A stretch of 64,000 bases of DNA from Bradyrhizobium xenonodulans (lineage in GTDB: Bacteria; Pseudomonadota; Alphaproteobacteria; Rhizobiales; Xanthobacteraceae). The notes beneath the pieces were generated by a model that saw only the letters and a list, made by a program, of their open reading frames with translations, made no database searches and was not told the origin of the DNA. Below are positions 7,813 through 18,772 of the stretch, in pieces. Every line of letters starts with the position of its first letter. The stretch's first letter is position 1. The stretch spans positions 1,270,501-1,334,500 of the forward strand of contig NZ_CP089391.1 in the NCBI RefSeq assembly GCF_027594865.1, given 5' to 3'. The position numbers and the translations under genes were made by a program.

Positions 7813-7844
7813 GGGCGCCCGGTCAAGCGGGGCGACGACAGCGG
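7813..7844. repeat. Right half of the palindromic repeat split by the IS element
   Basis: GGGCGCCCGGTCAAGCGGGG with GACGACAGCGG completes the repeat begun at 6315-6388; compare the corresponding ends of the copies at 36446-36546 and 53970-54105. Confidence 0.75.
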
Positions 7845-7971
7845 AGAACGTGGCAGGCCGCCCTCCCTGTTGCCGAGACCGCACAGCGCGCCGTATTCGC
7901 CTTGGCCCTCGTTGCCAATGAACCTGGGTTCACCCACTATTCGCTTTCAATCGTCACCCTGGGGGGAATCG

Positions 7972-8325
7972 ATGCCGGCGTTCCGCTTTCCAAGATCCTT
8001 GGCTGCTGCAGGCCTCGCGCTTGCCATGGCCGTTCTGGTCCAGCCCGGTGCTGGCTTTGCCTACACGCAGGAGGAGCAGCAGGCCTGCACGCCCGACGCG
8101 ATGCGGCTGTGCGGCGAGTTCGTGCCGAATGTCGACGCCATCACCGCCTGCATGATCCAGAAGAAGTCGCAGCTCTCGCCGCAGTGCCGGGCGTTCTTCC
8201 GCCCCGGTCCGGAGCCCGGCGAGGCCCGCGCCGGCAAGCCGACCAGCATCGCGCCCAAAGCCGCGAAGAAGAGCAGCAAGCCGGCGCCGAAGGCGGCCAA
8301 GAAGAAAAAGACCGAGCCAAGCTGA
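7972..8325 (+). CDS. Small secreted Cys-containing protein with Lys/Ala-rich tail
   Basis: The 117-residue product has an N-terminal signal peptide (residues 1-30, ending near PGAGFA) and a conserved core YTQEEQQACTPDAMRLCGEF..VDAITACM..Q..LSPQCRAFF with four cysteines (39, 47, 60, 72) that could form two disulphides in the periplasm; this spacing recalls the cysteine-rich GRP-type repeat found in many Bradyrhizobium small exported proteins. The last 35 residues are Lys/Ala/Pro-rich and probably unstructured. The ATG at 7972 has GGGGGGAA before it. Function unknown; it stands alone downstream of the IS element. Confidence 0.75.
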   Translation: MPAFRFPRSLAAAGLALAMAVLVQPGAGFAYTQEEQQACTPDAMRLCGEFVPNVDAITACMIQKKSQLSPQCRAFFRPGPEPGEARAGKPTSIAPKAAKKSSKPAPKAAKKKKTEPS

Positions 8326-8351
8326 GCGCGTACCGTTTCCGAAACTCCGTC

Positions 8352-8374
8352 ATGCCCGGGCTCGTCCCGGGCAT
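8352..8374. terminator. Hairpin ATGCCCGGG/CCCGGGCAT after the small secreted protein gene
   Basis: A perfect 9-bp stem with a five-base loop 26 bases after the stop. The sequence is also part of a common Bradyrhizobium intergenic repeat, so it may be a repeat doing duty as a terminator. Confidence 0.6.
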
Positions 8375-8761
8375 TTGCGTTTCCATGCGCGAGCGCGTGC
8401 GAACGGATCTGGGCGCGACCGGGCATCAGCCACGCAACAGCCGCCGGACTCCTTTTGTTCGCCTGATGGTGCGGACGCCTGCGACAATGACGAAGGCGCG
8501 CGATGGCGAAGCGTTGCAAGATGGTTTGCGCGGCGAAGTTGCATTCCGTCTGGTCCTGCGTGTTGCCCGGAAAACGCACGATTGCCCCCGTGAAGGGCGG
8601 TTCATTGCAGTTTGTATCTTCGTCGCATGAGACAGTGTGACTCAAAAGCCAACACGCCTTGTTATTTCGTGACTGTGACGCAACTCCCGATAAATTTTTC
8701 TTTCACGAATCAGCGCGGTGATTCATTTTCGCGCCACGGGGTCAATCTGGAGGCGGAAGGT
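8375..8761. other. Intergenic region before the ParA-like gene; no gene seen
   Basis: About 390 bases with no convincing coding frame. The last 100 bases are relatively A+T-rich and should contain the promoter of the ParA-like gene. I see no ParB-binding (parS) palindrome in it. Confidence 0.45.
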
Positions 8762-9439
8762 ATGAACGTTATTGTTTTCGCATCACGTAAAGGTGGCTCG
8801 GGCAAGAGTACCCTGGCCGCGCATCTCGCCGCGCAGATCAAGGCGAGCAAGCAGGTCATGCTGGTGGACGCGGATCCGCAGGGCTCGCTCACGCTGTGGC
8901 ACAAGCTGCGCGGCACCAACGAGCCGCCGATCAAGGCTGCCGTGAATTCCGTCAGCGGCATCGTCTCCGCTGCCAAGCGCGACGGTTATGAATGGGTGTT
9001 GATCGACACGCCGCCGAATCTGTCGGCCGTCGTCGACGACGCGATCCGCAACGCGACGATGGTGGTCATTCCCGCCCGTCCCGGCGTGTTCGACGTCAAC
9101 GCGGTGCAGGAGACGATCCAGATGTGCCGCGCGGCGCGCAAGCCCTACGCGGTCGTGCTCAACGGTGCGCCGGCGCGCCGCGACGAGTCCGAAAGCCCGA
9201 TCGTCACCATCGCCCGCGAGGCGCTGGCGAAATTCCGCGCCCCGGTGTGGGGCGGCCAGATCACCAACCGTTCGGATTTGCTGATGGCGCTGAGCCACGG
9301 CGAAGGCGCGCGCGAGTATCAGGCCGAGAGCCGTGCAGCCCAGGAAATTGCAAGGCTGTGGGCGGCGATCGAGCGTTCAGTGAAGGCTATTCGCGGCACG
9401 GCGTCGGCATCCGGCGCAATGCACAAGCAGGCGGCATAA
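8762..9439 (+). CDS. Orphan ParA/MinD-family ATPase
   Basis: This 225-residue protein starts MNVIVFASRKGGSGKST, with the deviant Walker A motif KGGSGKS (Lys10 and Lys15) that defines ParA/MinD ATPases, and continues with switch I/II motifs VDADPQGS and LIDTPPN. The closing half (VIPARPGVFDVNAVQETI) is typical of short, single-domain ParA proteins without an N-terminal DNA-binding HTH. No ParB or other partner lies beside it, so it may place a protein or envelope complex rather than segregate DNA. I chose the ATG at 8762 because GGAGGCGGAAGGT precedes it and the ATPase fold begins there; longer upstream extension has no homology-like content. Confidence 0.9.
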   Translation: MNVIVFASRKGGSGKSTLAAHLAAQIKASKQVMLVDADPQGSLTLWHKLRGTNEPPIKAAVNSVSGIVSAAKRDGYEWVLIDTPPNLSAVVDDAIRNATMVVIPARPGVFDVNAVQETIQMCRAARKPYAVVLNGAPARRDESESPIVTIAREALAKFRAPVWGGQITNRSDLLMALSHGEGAREYQAESRAAQEIARLWAAIERSVKAIRGTASASGAMHKQAA

Positions 9440-9465
9440 TTTTCATTATTCATTCCCCCGGACGA

Positions 9466-9492
9466 AAAACGCGCGGACAAGCCGCGCGTTTT
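9466..9492 (+). terminator. Intrinsic terminator of the ParA-like gene
   Basis: AAAACGCGCGG pairs perfectly with CCGCGCGTTTT around a five-base loop, 26 bases after the stop. The A/T flanks make it work in either direction, so it can also end the convergent small gene at 9518. Confidence 0.85.
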
Positions 9493-9517
9493 GCGTTTCC
9501 AGGGATGGCTGCGGACG

Positions 9518-9664
9518 TTACGCGACCATCAGCATGTAGAACACGATGACCGGCGACAGCGTCAGGATCACCGACCAGATGCCGGCGGCCCAGAGAATGT
9601 CCTCGGTGGTAAAGCTCTGCTGTCGGGCGTCGTAATGCGACGCCACTTCGTTCCGGCTATTCAT
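9518..9664 (-). CDS. 48-residue single-pass membrane microprotein (paralogue 1)
   Basis: The frame starts MNSRNEVASHYDARQQ and has a polar N-terminus with FTTEDIL, then a single hydrophobic segment from about residue 25 to 48 carrying GIWSVILTLSPVIVFY. A second 48-residue gene at 9788-9934, same strand, has the same plan and the matching segment GFWAVMLGLMPVLVFR, so G-x-W-x-V-x-L-x-L-x-P-V-x-V-F is conserved between them. The shared motif, equal length and full transmembrane-like composition argue that it is real even though it is very short. There is no strong ribosome-binding site. It ends close to the bidirectional terminator at 9466-9492. Function unknown. Confidence 0.65.
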   Translation of the reverse strand: MNSRNEVASHYDARQQSFTTEDILWAAGIWSVILTLSPVIVFYMLMVA

Positions 9665-9787
9665 AAAACGCCCCCGCGATTTCTTCGCTTATGGACGTCG
9701 AGGATAGGCGGGATGTTTTAAAATTCCGGGTCGCAGTCTCGTGCGCATTCGAACACAAGTGCTACGACGGATTAACCATCCGCCCTG

Positions 9788-9934
9788 TCAGCTGAGCCAG
9801 ACGCGAAACACCAGCACCGGCATCAGGCCGAGCATCACCGCCCAGAACCCGAATGACGATACGACCAGAATTCCCTGTAAGAGATCGGCGGGCGCGAACT
9901 GGCTCGCGGCCGTCGGCCGGGTGCGATGCCCCAT
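9788..9934 (-). CDS. 48-residue single-pass membrane microprotein (paralogue 2)
   Basis: The product begins MGHRTRPTAASQFAPADLL and then has one long hydrophobic segment (residues about 18-47) including GFWAVMLGLMPVLVFR. It parallels the 48-residue protein encoded 123 bases downstream, including an A/E-D-L/I-L element just before the membrane segment. GAGGGGGAATATCC before the ATG at 9934 is a good ribosome-binding site, which also rejects the longer upstream frame. Function unknown. Proteins of this size with a conserved Trp/Pro in the membrane segment usually act as small subunits or regulators of larger membrane complexes, but no partner is adjacent. Confidence 0.7.
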   Translation of the reverse strand: MGHRTRPTAASQFAPADLLQGILVVSSFGFWAVMLGLMPVLVFRVWLS

Positions 9935-10061
9935 GGATATTCCCCCTCTGGAAGACCTTTGAGAAAACGATAGGGGTGGATGCGTAAACGAGACGTGGAT
10001 GCGCCATGCGGCAGCTGCGAAGGGAGTTGGGGCGCGGTTAACCACGGTGACGCTCTCACGC

Positions 10062-10149
10062 TCCCTCGCCCCGTTCTTACGGGGAGAGGGTGGGGTGGGC
10101 TGTCTGGCCAAACCGAGCGCGTCGGCCTCTCCCGCAAGCGGGGCGAGGC
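10062..10149. repeat. Diverged palindromic repeat of the CTCTCCCGCAAGCGGG type
   Basis: CCTCGCCCCGTTCTTACGGGGAGAGG and CTCTCCCGCAAGCGGGGCGAG lie 40 bases apart, the same kind as the pair at 4960-5098. The second copy ends just before the stop of the aldolase gene. Confidence 0.65.
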
Positions 10150-10160
10150 GAAGAACGCGA

Positions 10161-11069
10161 CTACGCCGCGACTTTCATCCGCCGCTCGATCTCGCGATCG
10201 ATCGTGGCCGCCAGCTCGCTGCCGATCTCGACCATCGGCAGGCGCACTTCGGGGCTGTCGATCAGGCCGCATCGCCACAGCCAGTACTTCGCCGGTGCCG
10301 GGCTCGGCTCGGTGAACAGCAGGCGCGTCAGCTCGGCGACCTCGTGCCAGCGCGCCAGCGCCGCATCGTGGTTGCCGCGCTTGTGCTCGGCATGGATCGC
10401 CGCAAAGGTCGCGGTCTCGACATGGGCCGACAGCACGATGCCGCCGTCGGCGCCGTCGGTGAGTGCCTCAAGGTAGTTCGCATCCTCGCCGGTCAGCACG
10501 CGAAAGCCCTTCGGCCGGTCGCGCAGGAGCGCGATGGATTGCTCGCGGCTCGCGCCGCAATCCTTCAGCCCGACGATGTTCCTGTGCTCGGCGAGCCGCA
10601 GCATGGTCTGGTTGGTGATGTTCACCGAGGTGCGATAGGGGATGTTGTAGAGTGCCAGCGGCCAGGCGGCGTGATCGGCAAGCGCCTCGAAATGCGCCAG
10701 CAGCCCGCGCTGCGAGGGGCGCACGTAATAGGGGCTCGCGATCAGATAGCCTTCGATCGGCCAGTCCGCCGTCTCGTCGAGACGATCCTTCAGCCGCGAC
10801 GTATCCGCGCCCGACAGTCCGAGGCAGATCGGGATGCTGCGGCGGCCCGCCGCAATCTCGTCGCGGACGACGGCAACGAGTCGTTCGAGCTCGTTCTCGC
10901 GCAACGTCATGCCTTCGCCGGAGGTCGCCCCCAGGATGAAGCCGTCGATGTCTTGCGTGCAGTAGTGCCGCGTCAGCCGCCGCAGCGACGTCTCGTCGAG
11001 ACGGCCGTTCCGAAACGGCGTCACCAGCGGCAGCCACAGCCCATGCAAATGATCTTCAAGACCGGTCAT
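10161..11069 (-). CDS. DapA-family class I aldolase/lyase (dihydrodipicolinate synthase-like)
   Basis: A 302-residue TIM-barrel lyase. The Schiff-base lysine is Lys169 in the strand VGLKDC, and the conserved tyrosine is Tyr141 in YNIPYRT; the pyruvate-binding loop GATSGEG (48-54) replaces the classical GTTGES, and SPYYVRPSQRGLLAHF is typical of the family. Class members condense or cleave pyruvate with an aldehyde: lysine biosynthesis, N-acetylneuraminate, or keto-deoxy sugar metabolism. Because the substrate loop differs and it is not with lysine genes, I would not call it dapA. Start ATG at 11069, with an AGGAG-like sequence before it. It is preceded by two terminators that isolate it from the LysR-trxB unit. 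Confidence 0.87.
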   Translation of the reverse strand: MTGLEDHLHGLWLPLVTPFRNGRLDETSLRRLTRHYCTQDIDGFILGATSGEGMTLRENELERLVAVVRDEIAAGRRSIPICLGLSGADTSRLKDRLDETADWPIEGYLIASPYYVRPSQRGLLAHFEALADHAAWPLALYNIPYRTSVNITNQTMLRLAEHRNIVGLKDCGASREQSIALLRDRPKGFRVLTGEDANYLEALTDGADGGIVLSAHVETATFAAIHAEHKRGNHDAALARWHEVAELTRLLFTEPSPAPAKYWLWRCGLIDSPEVRLPMVEIGSELAATIDREIERRMKVAA

Positions 11070-11116
11070 GTTCGTATCTCCTTCTCTTCAAGAACCTGAG
11101 ACGGAGGGCACATGAA

Positions 11117-11143
11117 AAAACCCCGTCCAGGCGGCGGGGTTTT
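11117..11143 (-). terminator. Intrinsic terminator (minus-strand U-tract)
   Basis: AAAACCCCG pairs with CGGGGTTTT; on the minus strand the stem is followed by six T residues. It lies 48 bases upstream of the DapA-family start and about 170 bases beyond a first terminator at 11318, so something transcribed leftward between the two may end here. Confidence 0.75.
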
Positions 11144-11190
11144 CGGGATTTGTCGCGATGACGAAGCCAGCTAATGCGCGCAAAAATCCG

Positions 11191-11215
11191 AGGCCCCGGA
11201 ATGGGGGCCTTTTTT
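11191..11215 (+). terminator. Intrinsic terminator (plus-strand U-tract)
   Basis: AGGCCCC pairs with GGGGCCT around a short loop and is followed by TTTTTT on the plus strand. No plus-strand gene ends before it, so either a short RNA reads rightward here or the hairpin is the end of an RNA on the other strand. Confidence 0.65.
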
Positions 11216-11317
11216 CGAGACAATTGCGCACGACTTCGTGATCATTCGCAAATGATGCGTGGTAGGCCTGGAACTGTCAATACACGCGGAACGCGAAAGC
11301 CGAATGGGACAGAAAAA

Positions 11318-11343
11318 AAGCCGGGCTCGAACGAGCCCGGCTT
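11318..11343 (-). terminator. Intrinsic terminator of the LysR/trxB unit
   Basis: AAGCCGGGCTCG and CGAGCCCGGCTT form a perfect 12-bp stem; on the minus strand it is followed by seven T residues. It lies about 170 bases after the LysR stop. Confidence 0.85.
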
Positions 11344-11516
11344 AAGGTATTGGCCACGTGAGGCCGACACAATCACCTTCCAAGAGGGATTACTGAACTC
11401 CCGCGCCACTGGAGGAGGGGGACAAATGCGCAACGCGAAGGCTCAGCGTGCAAGCAGTATGGGCTTGACGAGCGCCATGCAGCAAGCGTCGAGGCCGCAT
11501 GTCAGTCATGCGGAAA

Positions 11517-12410
11517 TCAGGACGGCCAGCGCTGCGCCTTGCTCACCACGAAGTCGCGGAACACCTGCACGCGCGCGACCGTCTTCAGCTCCTCCGGGTA
11601 GACGAAATAGGTGTCGAGCTGGATCGAGTCGGACTCACCGAACAGTTGGACGAGGCGGCTCTGTTCCTCGATCAGGTAATCCGGCAGCGCCGCGATGCCG
11701 AGGCCCTGCTGGCAGGCGCGCACGAGGCCGAGGATGTTGTTGACCCTGAAATAGGCTTCGCGCGGACCCGAGCCGTTGCGGCCGGCTTCGACCAGCCAGT
11801 TGCGGTTCTGAAGATGCGGCGCGAAGTTGCCGTCGGAGAGCGTGATGATGCGGTGGGAGTCGAGCTCCTCCAGCGTGCGCGGCGTGCCGAAGCGCTTGAT
11901 GTAGTCAGGCGAGCAATAGGCGTGGAAGCCCATCGCGAACAGCTTGCGCTGGATGAGATCCGGCTGGGTCGGCTTGCGGGTGCGGATCGCAACGTCCGCT
12001 TCGCGCATCGACAGGTCGAGCTCCTCGTCGGTGACGATCAGCGAGATGCGGATCTCCGGATAGAGCGCGGTGAACTCGCCGAGCCGGGGGATCAGCCAGT
12101 TGATGCCGACGCCGGGCGTGGTGGTGATCTTGAGGTCGCCGCTCGGCCGCTCGCGGCTGTCGGTCAGCTTGGCGCGCGCCGCCTGGAGCTGCATGAACAC
12201 GTCATGCGCCGTGCGGAACAGAAGGTCGCCCTGCTCGGTGAGGATCAGGCCGCGGGCGTGGCGGTGGAACAGCGAGACCGAAAGCTCCTGCTCCAGCGCC
12301 GAGACCTGACGTGACACCGCCGATTGCGACAGGCCGAGTTGCTCGCCCGCATGCGTGAAGCTGCCCGCTTCCGCCGCCGCGTGAAACACCTTCAGCTTGT
12401 CCCAGTCCAT
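11517..12410 (-). CDS. LysR-family transcriptional regulator
   Basis: The protein has the canonical N-terminal winged helix (MDWDKLKVFHAAAEAGSFTHAGEQL, then LSQSAVSRQVSALEQELSVSLFHR) and a C-terminal periplasmic-binding-like effector domain starting near residue 90 (GDLKITTTPGVGINWLIPRL), of the GcvA/AmpR-like subtype. I start it at the ATG at 12410 (MDWDKLK), which gives 297 residues, the usual size; an upstream in-frame ATG at 12440 would add ten residues lacking homology-like features. It lies a few tens of bases downstream of trxB on the same strand, so it is probably co-transcribed. The LysR-trxB-Lrp-greA order is one I recall in other rhizobia. Its effector is unknown. Confidence 0.88.
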   Translation of the reverse strand: MDWDKLKVFHAAAEAGSFTHAGEQLGLSQSAVSRQVSALEQELSVSLFHRHARGLILTEQGDLLFRTAHDVFMQLQAARAKLTDSRERPSGDLKITTTPGVGINWLIPRLGEFTALYPEIRISLIVTDEELDLSMREADVAIRTRKPTQPDLIQRKLFAMGFHAYCSPDYIKRFGTPRTLEELDSHRIITLSDGNFAPHLQNRNWLVEAGRNGSGPREAYFRVNNILGLVRACQQGLGIAALPDYLIEEQSRLVQLFGESDSIQLDTYFVYPEELKTVARVQVFRDFVVSKAQRWPS

Positions 12411-12445
12411 ATCCGTAAATCCGTCGCGTGTTCGAGGCATGATCT

Positions 12446-13411
12446 TTATTCCGCTGCGGCGCGTTCGCTGGCGCGCAAGGCCAGGAAACGTTCGGCTTCG
12501 AGTGCTGCCATGCAGCCGAGGCCGGCGGCCGTGACGGCCTGGCGATAGGTTTCGTCGGCGACGTCGCCGGCGGCGAACAGGCCGGGCACCGAGGTGGCGG
12601 TCGAGTTCGGGGCGACCTCGACATAGCCCGACGGTTTCAGCTTGATCTGGTCTTTCACCAGCTCGGTTGCCGGTGCGTGTCCGATCGCGATGAAGACGCC
12701 GTCGGTCTTCAAATCCGTGAGCGCGCCGGTCCTGACGTTCTTCAGGCGCACATGGGTGACCTTGTTCGGGTTCTCAGTGCCGCAAATCTCGTCGACGGCT
12801 GAGTCCCAGACCACCTTGATCTTCGGATGCTTGAACAGGCGCTCCTGGAGGATGCGCTCGGCGCGGAAGTGATCGCGACGATGCACGATGGTGACCTGCG
12901 AGGCATGGTTGGTGAGGTACAGGGCTTCCTCGACCGCGGTATTGCCGCCGCCGACCACCACGACCTCCTTGTTGCGGTAGAAGAAGCCGTCGCAGGTGGC
13001 GCAGGCCGACACGCCGCCGCCCTGGAATTTCGCCTCAGAGGGCAGCCCGAGCCAGCGCGCTTGCGCGCCGGTGGCGAGGACGACGGCGTCGGCGAGATAG
13101 ACATCGCCGCTGTCGCAGGTGAGGCGGAACGGCCGCTGCGAGCTGTCGAGCTTGATCACGAGGTCGGAGACGATCTTGGTGCCGACATGGACCGCCTGCT
13201 TCTCCATCTGCTCCATCAGCCAGGGGCCCTGGATCACGTCGGCGAAGCCCGGATAGTTCTCGACGTCGGTGGTGATGGTGAGCTGGCCGCCCGCCTGGAT
13301 CCCCTGGATCAGGATCGGCTCGAGCATGGCGCGCGCGGCATAGATCGCCGCGGTGTAGCCGGCGGGGCCGGAGCCAATAATCACGACCTTTGCATGAACA
13401 GGAGCGGACAT
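12446..13411 (-). CDS. trxB: Thioredoxin-disulfide reductase
   Basis: A 321-residue FAD/NADPH flavoenzyme that reduces thioredoxin. The FAD-binding motif VIIGSGPAGYTAAIYAARA is at 10-28, the redox-active CATC at 137-140 (SACATCDGFFY), the NADPH-binding GGGNTAVEEAL about 20 residues later, and the closing FAD motif GLFAAGDVADETYRQAVTAAG near 285-305. Length and motif spacing match low-molecular-weight bacterial TrxB. The start is ATG at 13411. It is divergent from the Lrp-family gene, so the 268 bases between them hold both promoters. Confidence 0.97.
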   Translation of the reverse strand: MSAPVHAKVVIIGSGPAGYTAAIYAARAMLEPILIQGIQAGGQLTITTDVENYPGFADVIQGPWLMEQMEKQAVHVGTKIVSDLVIKLDSSQRPFRLTCDSGDVYLADAVVLATGAQARWLGLPSEAKFQGGGVSACATCDGFFYRNKEVVVVGGGNTAVEEALYLTNHASQVTIVHRRDHFRAERILQERLFKHPKIKVVWDSAVDEICGTENPNKVTHVRLKNVRTGALTDLKTDGVFIAIGHAPATELVKDQIKLKPSGYVEVAPNSTATSVPGLFAAGDVADETYRQAVTAAGLGCMAALEAERFLALRASERAAAE

Positions 13412-13679
13412 TTCGATGGACGCCTTTCACGGGGGATTTGCAGCGCGGGCGCGGAACGTGCCGGGAGGCCTCGCGGAGGCGCTGAAATATCAGAGCTAAT
13501 CTAAGCCTTCTGGTGAGCTATGCAAGAATTGCATTCCCTATCGGCGGATTTTTCCAACAAGGAACAAAAGTCGATTGCGCTGCACGCGCAATAAAATTGC
13601 GCATCCGGCCGAGATTGGGCTATGAGAATTGCGAACAGACCCCACCCGATACCGCCTTAAGGCCAGGAGTTCCAATCAC

Positions 13680-14159
13680 GTGTCGCGGAACCTAGACGAG
13701 ATCGACCTGAAAATTCTCACGGAGATCCAGGCCGACGGTCGAATCACCAATGTCGAGCTGGCCAAGCGCGTCGGCATCTCGCCGCCGCCCTGCCTGCGCC
13801 GGGTCCGGGCGCTGGAGGAGGAGGGATATATCCACGGCTATCGTGGGCTGCTGGATGCCCGCAAGCTCGGCTTCGACGTCACCGTGTTCGCCGCCGTGCA
13901 CCTGTCCAGCCAGGCCGAGGCCGATTTGCGCGCCTTCGAGGAATTCGTCCGCGCCGAGCCGCTGGTGCGGGAGTGCTGGATGCTATCCGGCGAGGTGGAC
14001 TTTATTCTCAAATGCGTCGCCCCCGACATGGCGACGTTCCAGGATTTCGTCACCCACCTCACCGCCGCGCCCCATGTGCGCAACGTGCGGACCTCGCTGG
14101 TGCTGCATAATTCCAAATACGAAGCTGCCGTGCCGCTAGACGTGAAGGGGCGGAGGTAG
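13680..14159 (+). CDS. Lrp/AsnC-family transcriptional regulator
   Basis: A 159-residue regulator with an N-terminal winged HTH (LDEIDLKILTEIQADGRITNVELAKRVGISPPPCLRRVRALE) and a C-terminal RAM/ACT-like ligand-binding domain (FAAVHLSS...ECWMLSGEVDFILKCVAPD..TFQDFV). The start is a GTG at 13680 with AGGAGTT in front; the frame continues upstream for 17 codons without signal. The protein usually forms octamers and responds to amino acids. Divergent transcription from trxB suggests it may regulate itself and perhaps trxB. I recall this gene next to trxB and greA in rhizobia; the target is not established. Confidence 0.93.
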   Translation: MSRNLDEIDLKILTEIQADGRITNVELAKRVGISPPPCLRRVRALEEEGYIHGYRGLLDARKLGFDVTVFAAVHLSSQAEADLRAFEEFVRAEPLVRECWMLSGEVDFILKCVAPDMATFQDFVTHLTAAPHVRNVRTSLVLHNSKYEAAVPLDVKGRR

Positions 14160-14182
14160 GGCGCGCTGAACGTCCTGCCAAT

Positions 14183-14332
14183 CCCGTCATCCTGAGGCGC
14201 GAGCATCGGGCGCAAAGCGCCCGATGGGGAGCCTCGAAGGATGCACGGCCCGCATGCAGCAACGCGCGGCGACAGTTGGGCCGTCGCCCTTCGAGGGCGG
14301 CCGAAGAAGCGGCCGCCTCAGGGTGACGGTGA
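14183..14332. repeat. Dispersed intergenic repeat (CGTCATCCTGAGG...CCTCAGGGTGACGG)
   Basis: The ends CGTCATCCTGAGGCG and CGCCTCAGGGTGACGG are inverted copies, with inner palindromes GCATCGGGCGC/GCGCCCGATG and CTTCGAGGGCGGCC/GGCCGCC. This long structured unit is a frequent type of intergenic repeat in Bradyrhizobium. It lies between the convergent Lrp-family and greA genes. Confidence 0.75.
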
Positions 14333-14405
14333 TGGAGTGGGGCGCTGCGCTCTCAATGACGAGTGGTGAGTGCGTGCTTCCCCCACACAACCAGCAGGCA
14401 GCAAC

Positions 14406-14434
14406 AAAAAGGCCGCGCTATGCGCGGCCTTTTT
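14406..14434 (-). terminator. Intrinsic terminator of greA
   Basis: AAAAAGGCCGCGC pairs with GCGCGGCCTTTTT around TAT, 30 bases after the greA stop; the A/T flanks allow function in both directions. Confidence 0.9.
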
Positions 14435-14464
14435 CAATTCGTCAGTGGGTGCAGCGGCAAATCC

Positions 14465-14938
14465 CTACCGCCACTCCACCTTGGTGATCTCATACGCCTT
14501 GGCGCCGCCGGGCGCGTTGACCTCGACGGTCGAACCTTTCTTCTTGCCGATCAGCGCGCGCGCGAGCGGCGAGGTGATGGAGATGCGGCCCTTCTTGGCG
14601 TCGGCCTCGACCTCGCCGACGATCTGCCACACCGTCTTCTTCTCGGTGTCCTCGTCGACCAGCGTCACGGTGGCGCCGAACTTGATGGTGTCGCCGGAGA
14701 GCTTCGAGATATCGATGATGTCGGCGCGCGCGAGCTTGTCCTCGAGCTCGGCGATGCGGCCTTCATTGTGGGACTGCTCTTCCTTCGCGGCGTGATATTC
14801 CGCGTTCTCCGACAGGTCGCCGTGCGAGCGCGCTTCCGCAATATGCTCGATGATGCGCGGACGGTCCTCCGACTGGCGCTTCTTCAATTCTTCCCCGAGC
14901 GCGGCAAAGCCGCCCGCTGTCATCGGAACCTTTTCCAT
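14465..14938 (-). CDS. greA: Transcription elongation factor GreA
   Basis: The 157-residue protein has the GreA layout: an N-terminal coiled-coil hairpin ([53 protein letters not shown]...) whose tip inserts into the RNA polymerase secondary channel, the acidic tip residues in the [12 protein letters not shown] loop, and a C-terminal FKBP-like domain ([58 protein letters not shown]). It stimulates cleavage of backtracked transcripts. It is downstream of carB in a common rhizobial order and ends at a strong terminator. Confidence 0.97.
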   Translation of the reverse strand: MEKVPMTAGGFAALGEELKKRQSEDRPRIIEHIAEARSHGDLSENAEYHAAKEEQSHNEGRIAELEDKLARADIIDISKLSGDTIKFGATVTLVDEDTEKKTVWQIVGEVEADAKKGRISITSPLARALIGKKKGSTVEVNAPGGAKAYEITKVEWR

Positions 14939-15164
14939 CTCTTCTCTCGTCCTTCGGTCGTGCGCGCCCCGAAATGTCAGCGCGCACGCAACTTGATTCG
15001 TCAGTCTATCCGGGGCTCAACTCGCCCGCCGCCGGACGTTCATATGGGCTTGGCGCCGGAACAGAACAACCATATGGCCGGAACAGTTCCTCCGGCCATT
15101 GTGGCTTCATCGCCAATCACTTAGCGGAAGGCTGACCCCTGAAGGCCTGGCCCGCCGCGCGCGA

Positions 15165-18629
<3,465 letters not shown>

Positions 18630-18661
18630 CAACTCTCGCCGGACTGGAATTTGGGCACAAA

Positions 18662-18688
18662 AAAAGGGCGCGCTGCTGCGCGTCCCTT
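18662..18688 (-). terminator. Terminator between the MFS gene and carB
   Basis: AAAGGG-CGCGC pairs with GCGCG-TCCCTTT; on the minus strand the stem is followed by seven T residues. It separates MFS-gene transcription from carB, which starts 33 bases further left. Confidence 0.75.
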
Positions 18689-18772
18689 TGGCCGAGAGCG
18701 CGGTGGTCTCCCTCGCGCGCGGGGTGGGTCTTAGACCAGATTCCGGGGCGGCGAAACCCCGAAAAATGCCCA

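Noticed and set aside
8762..9439. ParA-like gene as part of a plasmid-type partition system or replication origin
   Set aside because: No ParB, no parS-like repeats and no replication gene are nearby.
11426..11743. Small plus-strand gene starting after GGAGGAGGGGGAC
   Set aside because: The ribosome-binding site is good but the frame soon becomes the antisense of the LysR gene; only about 30 codons are outside it and no support exists for a leader peptide.
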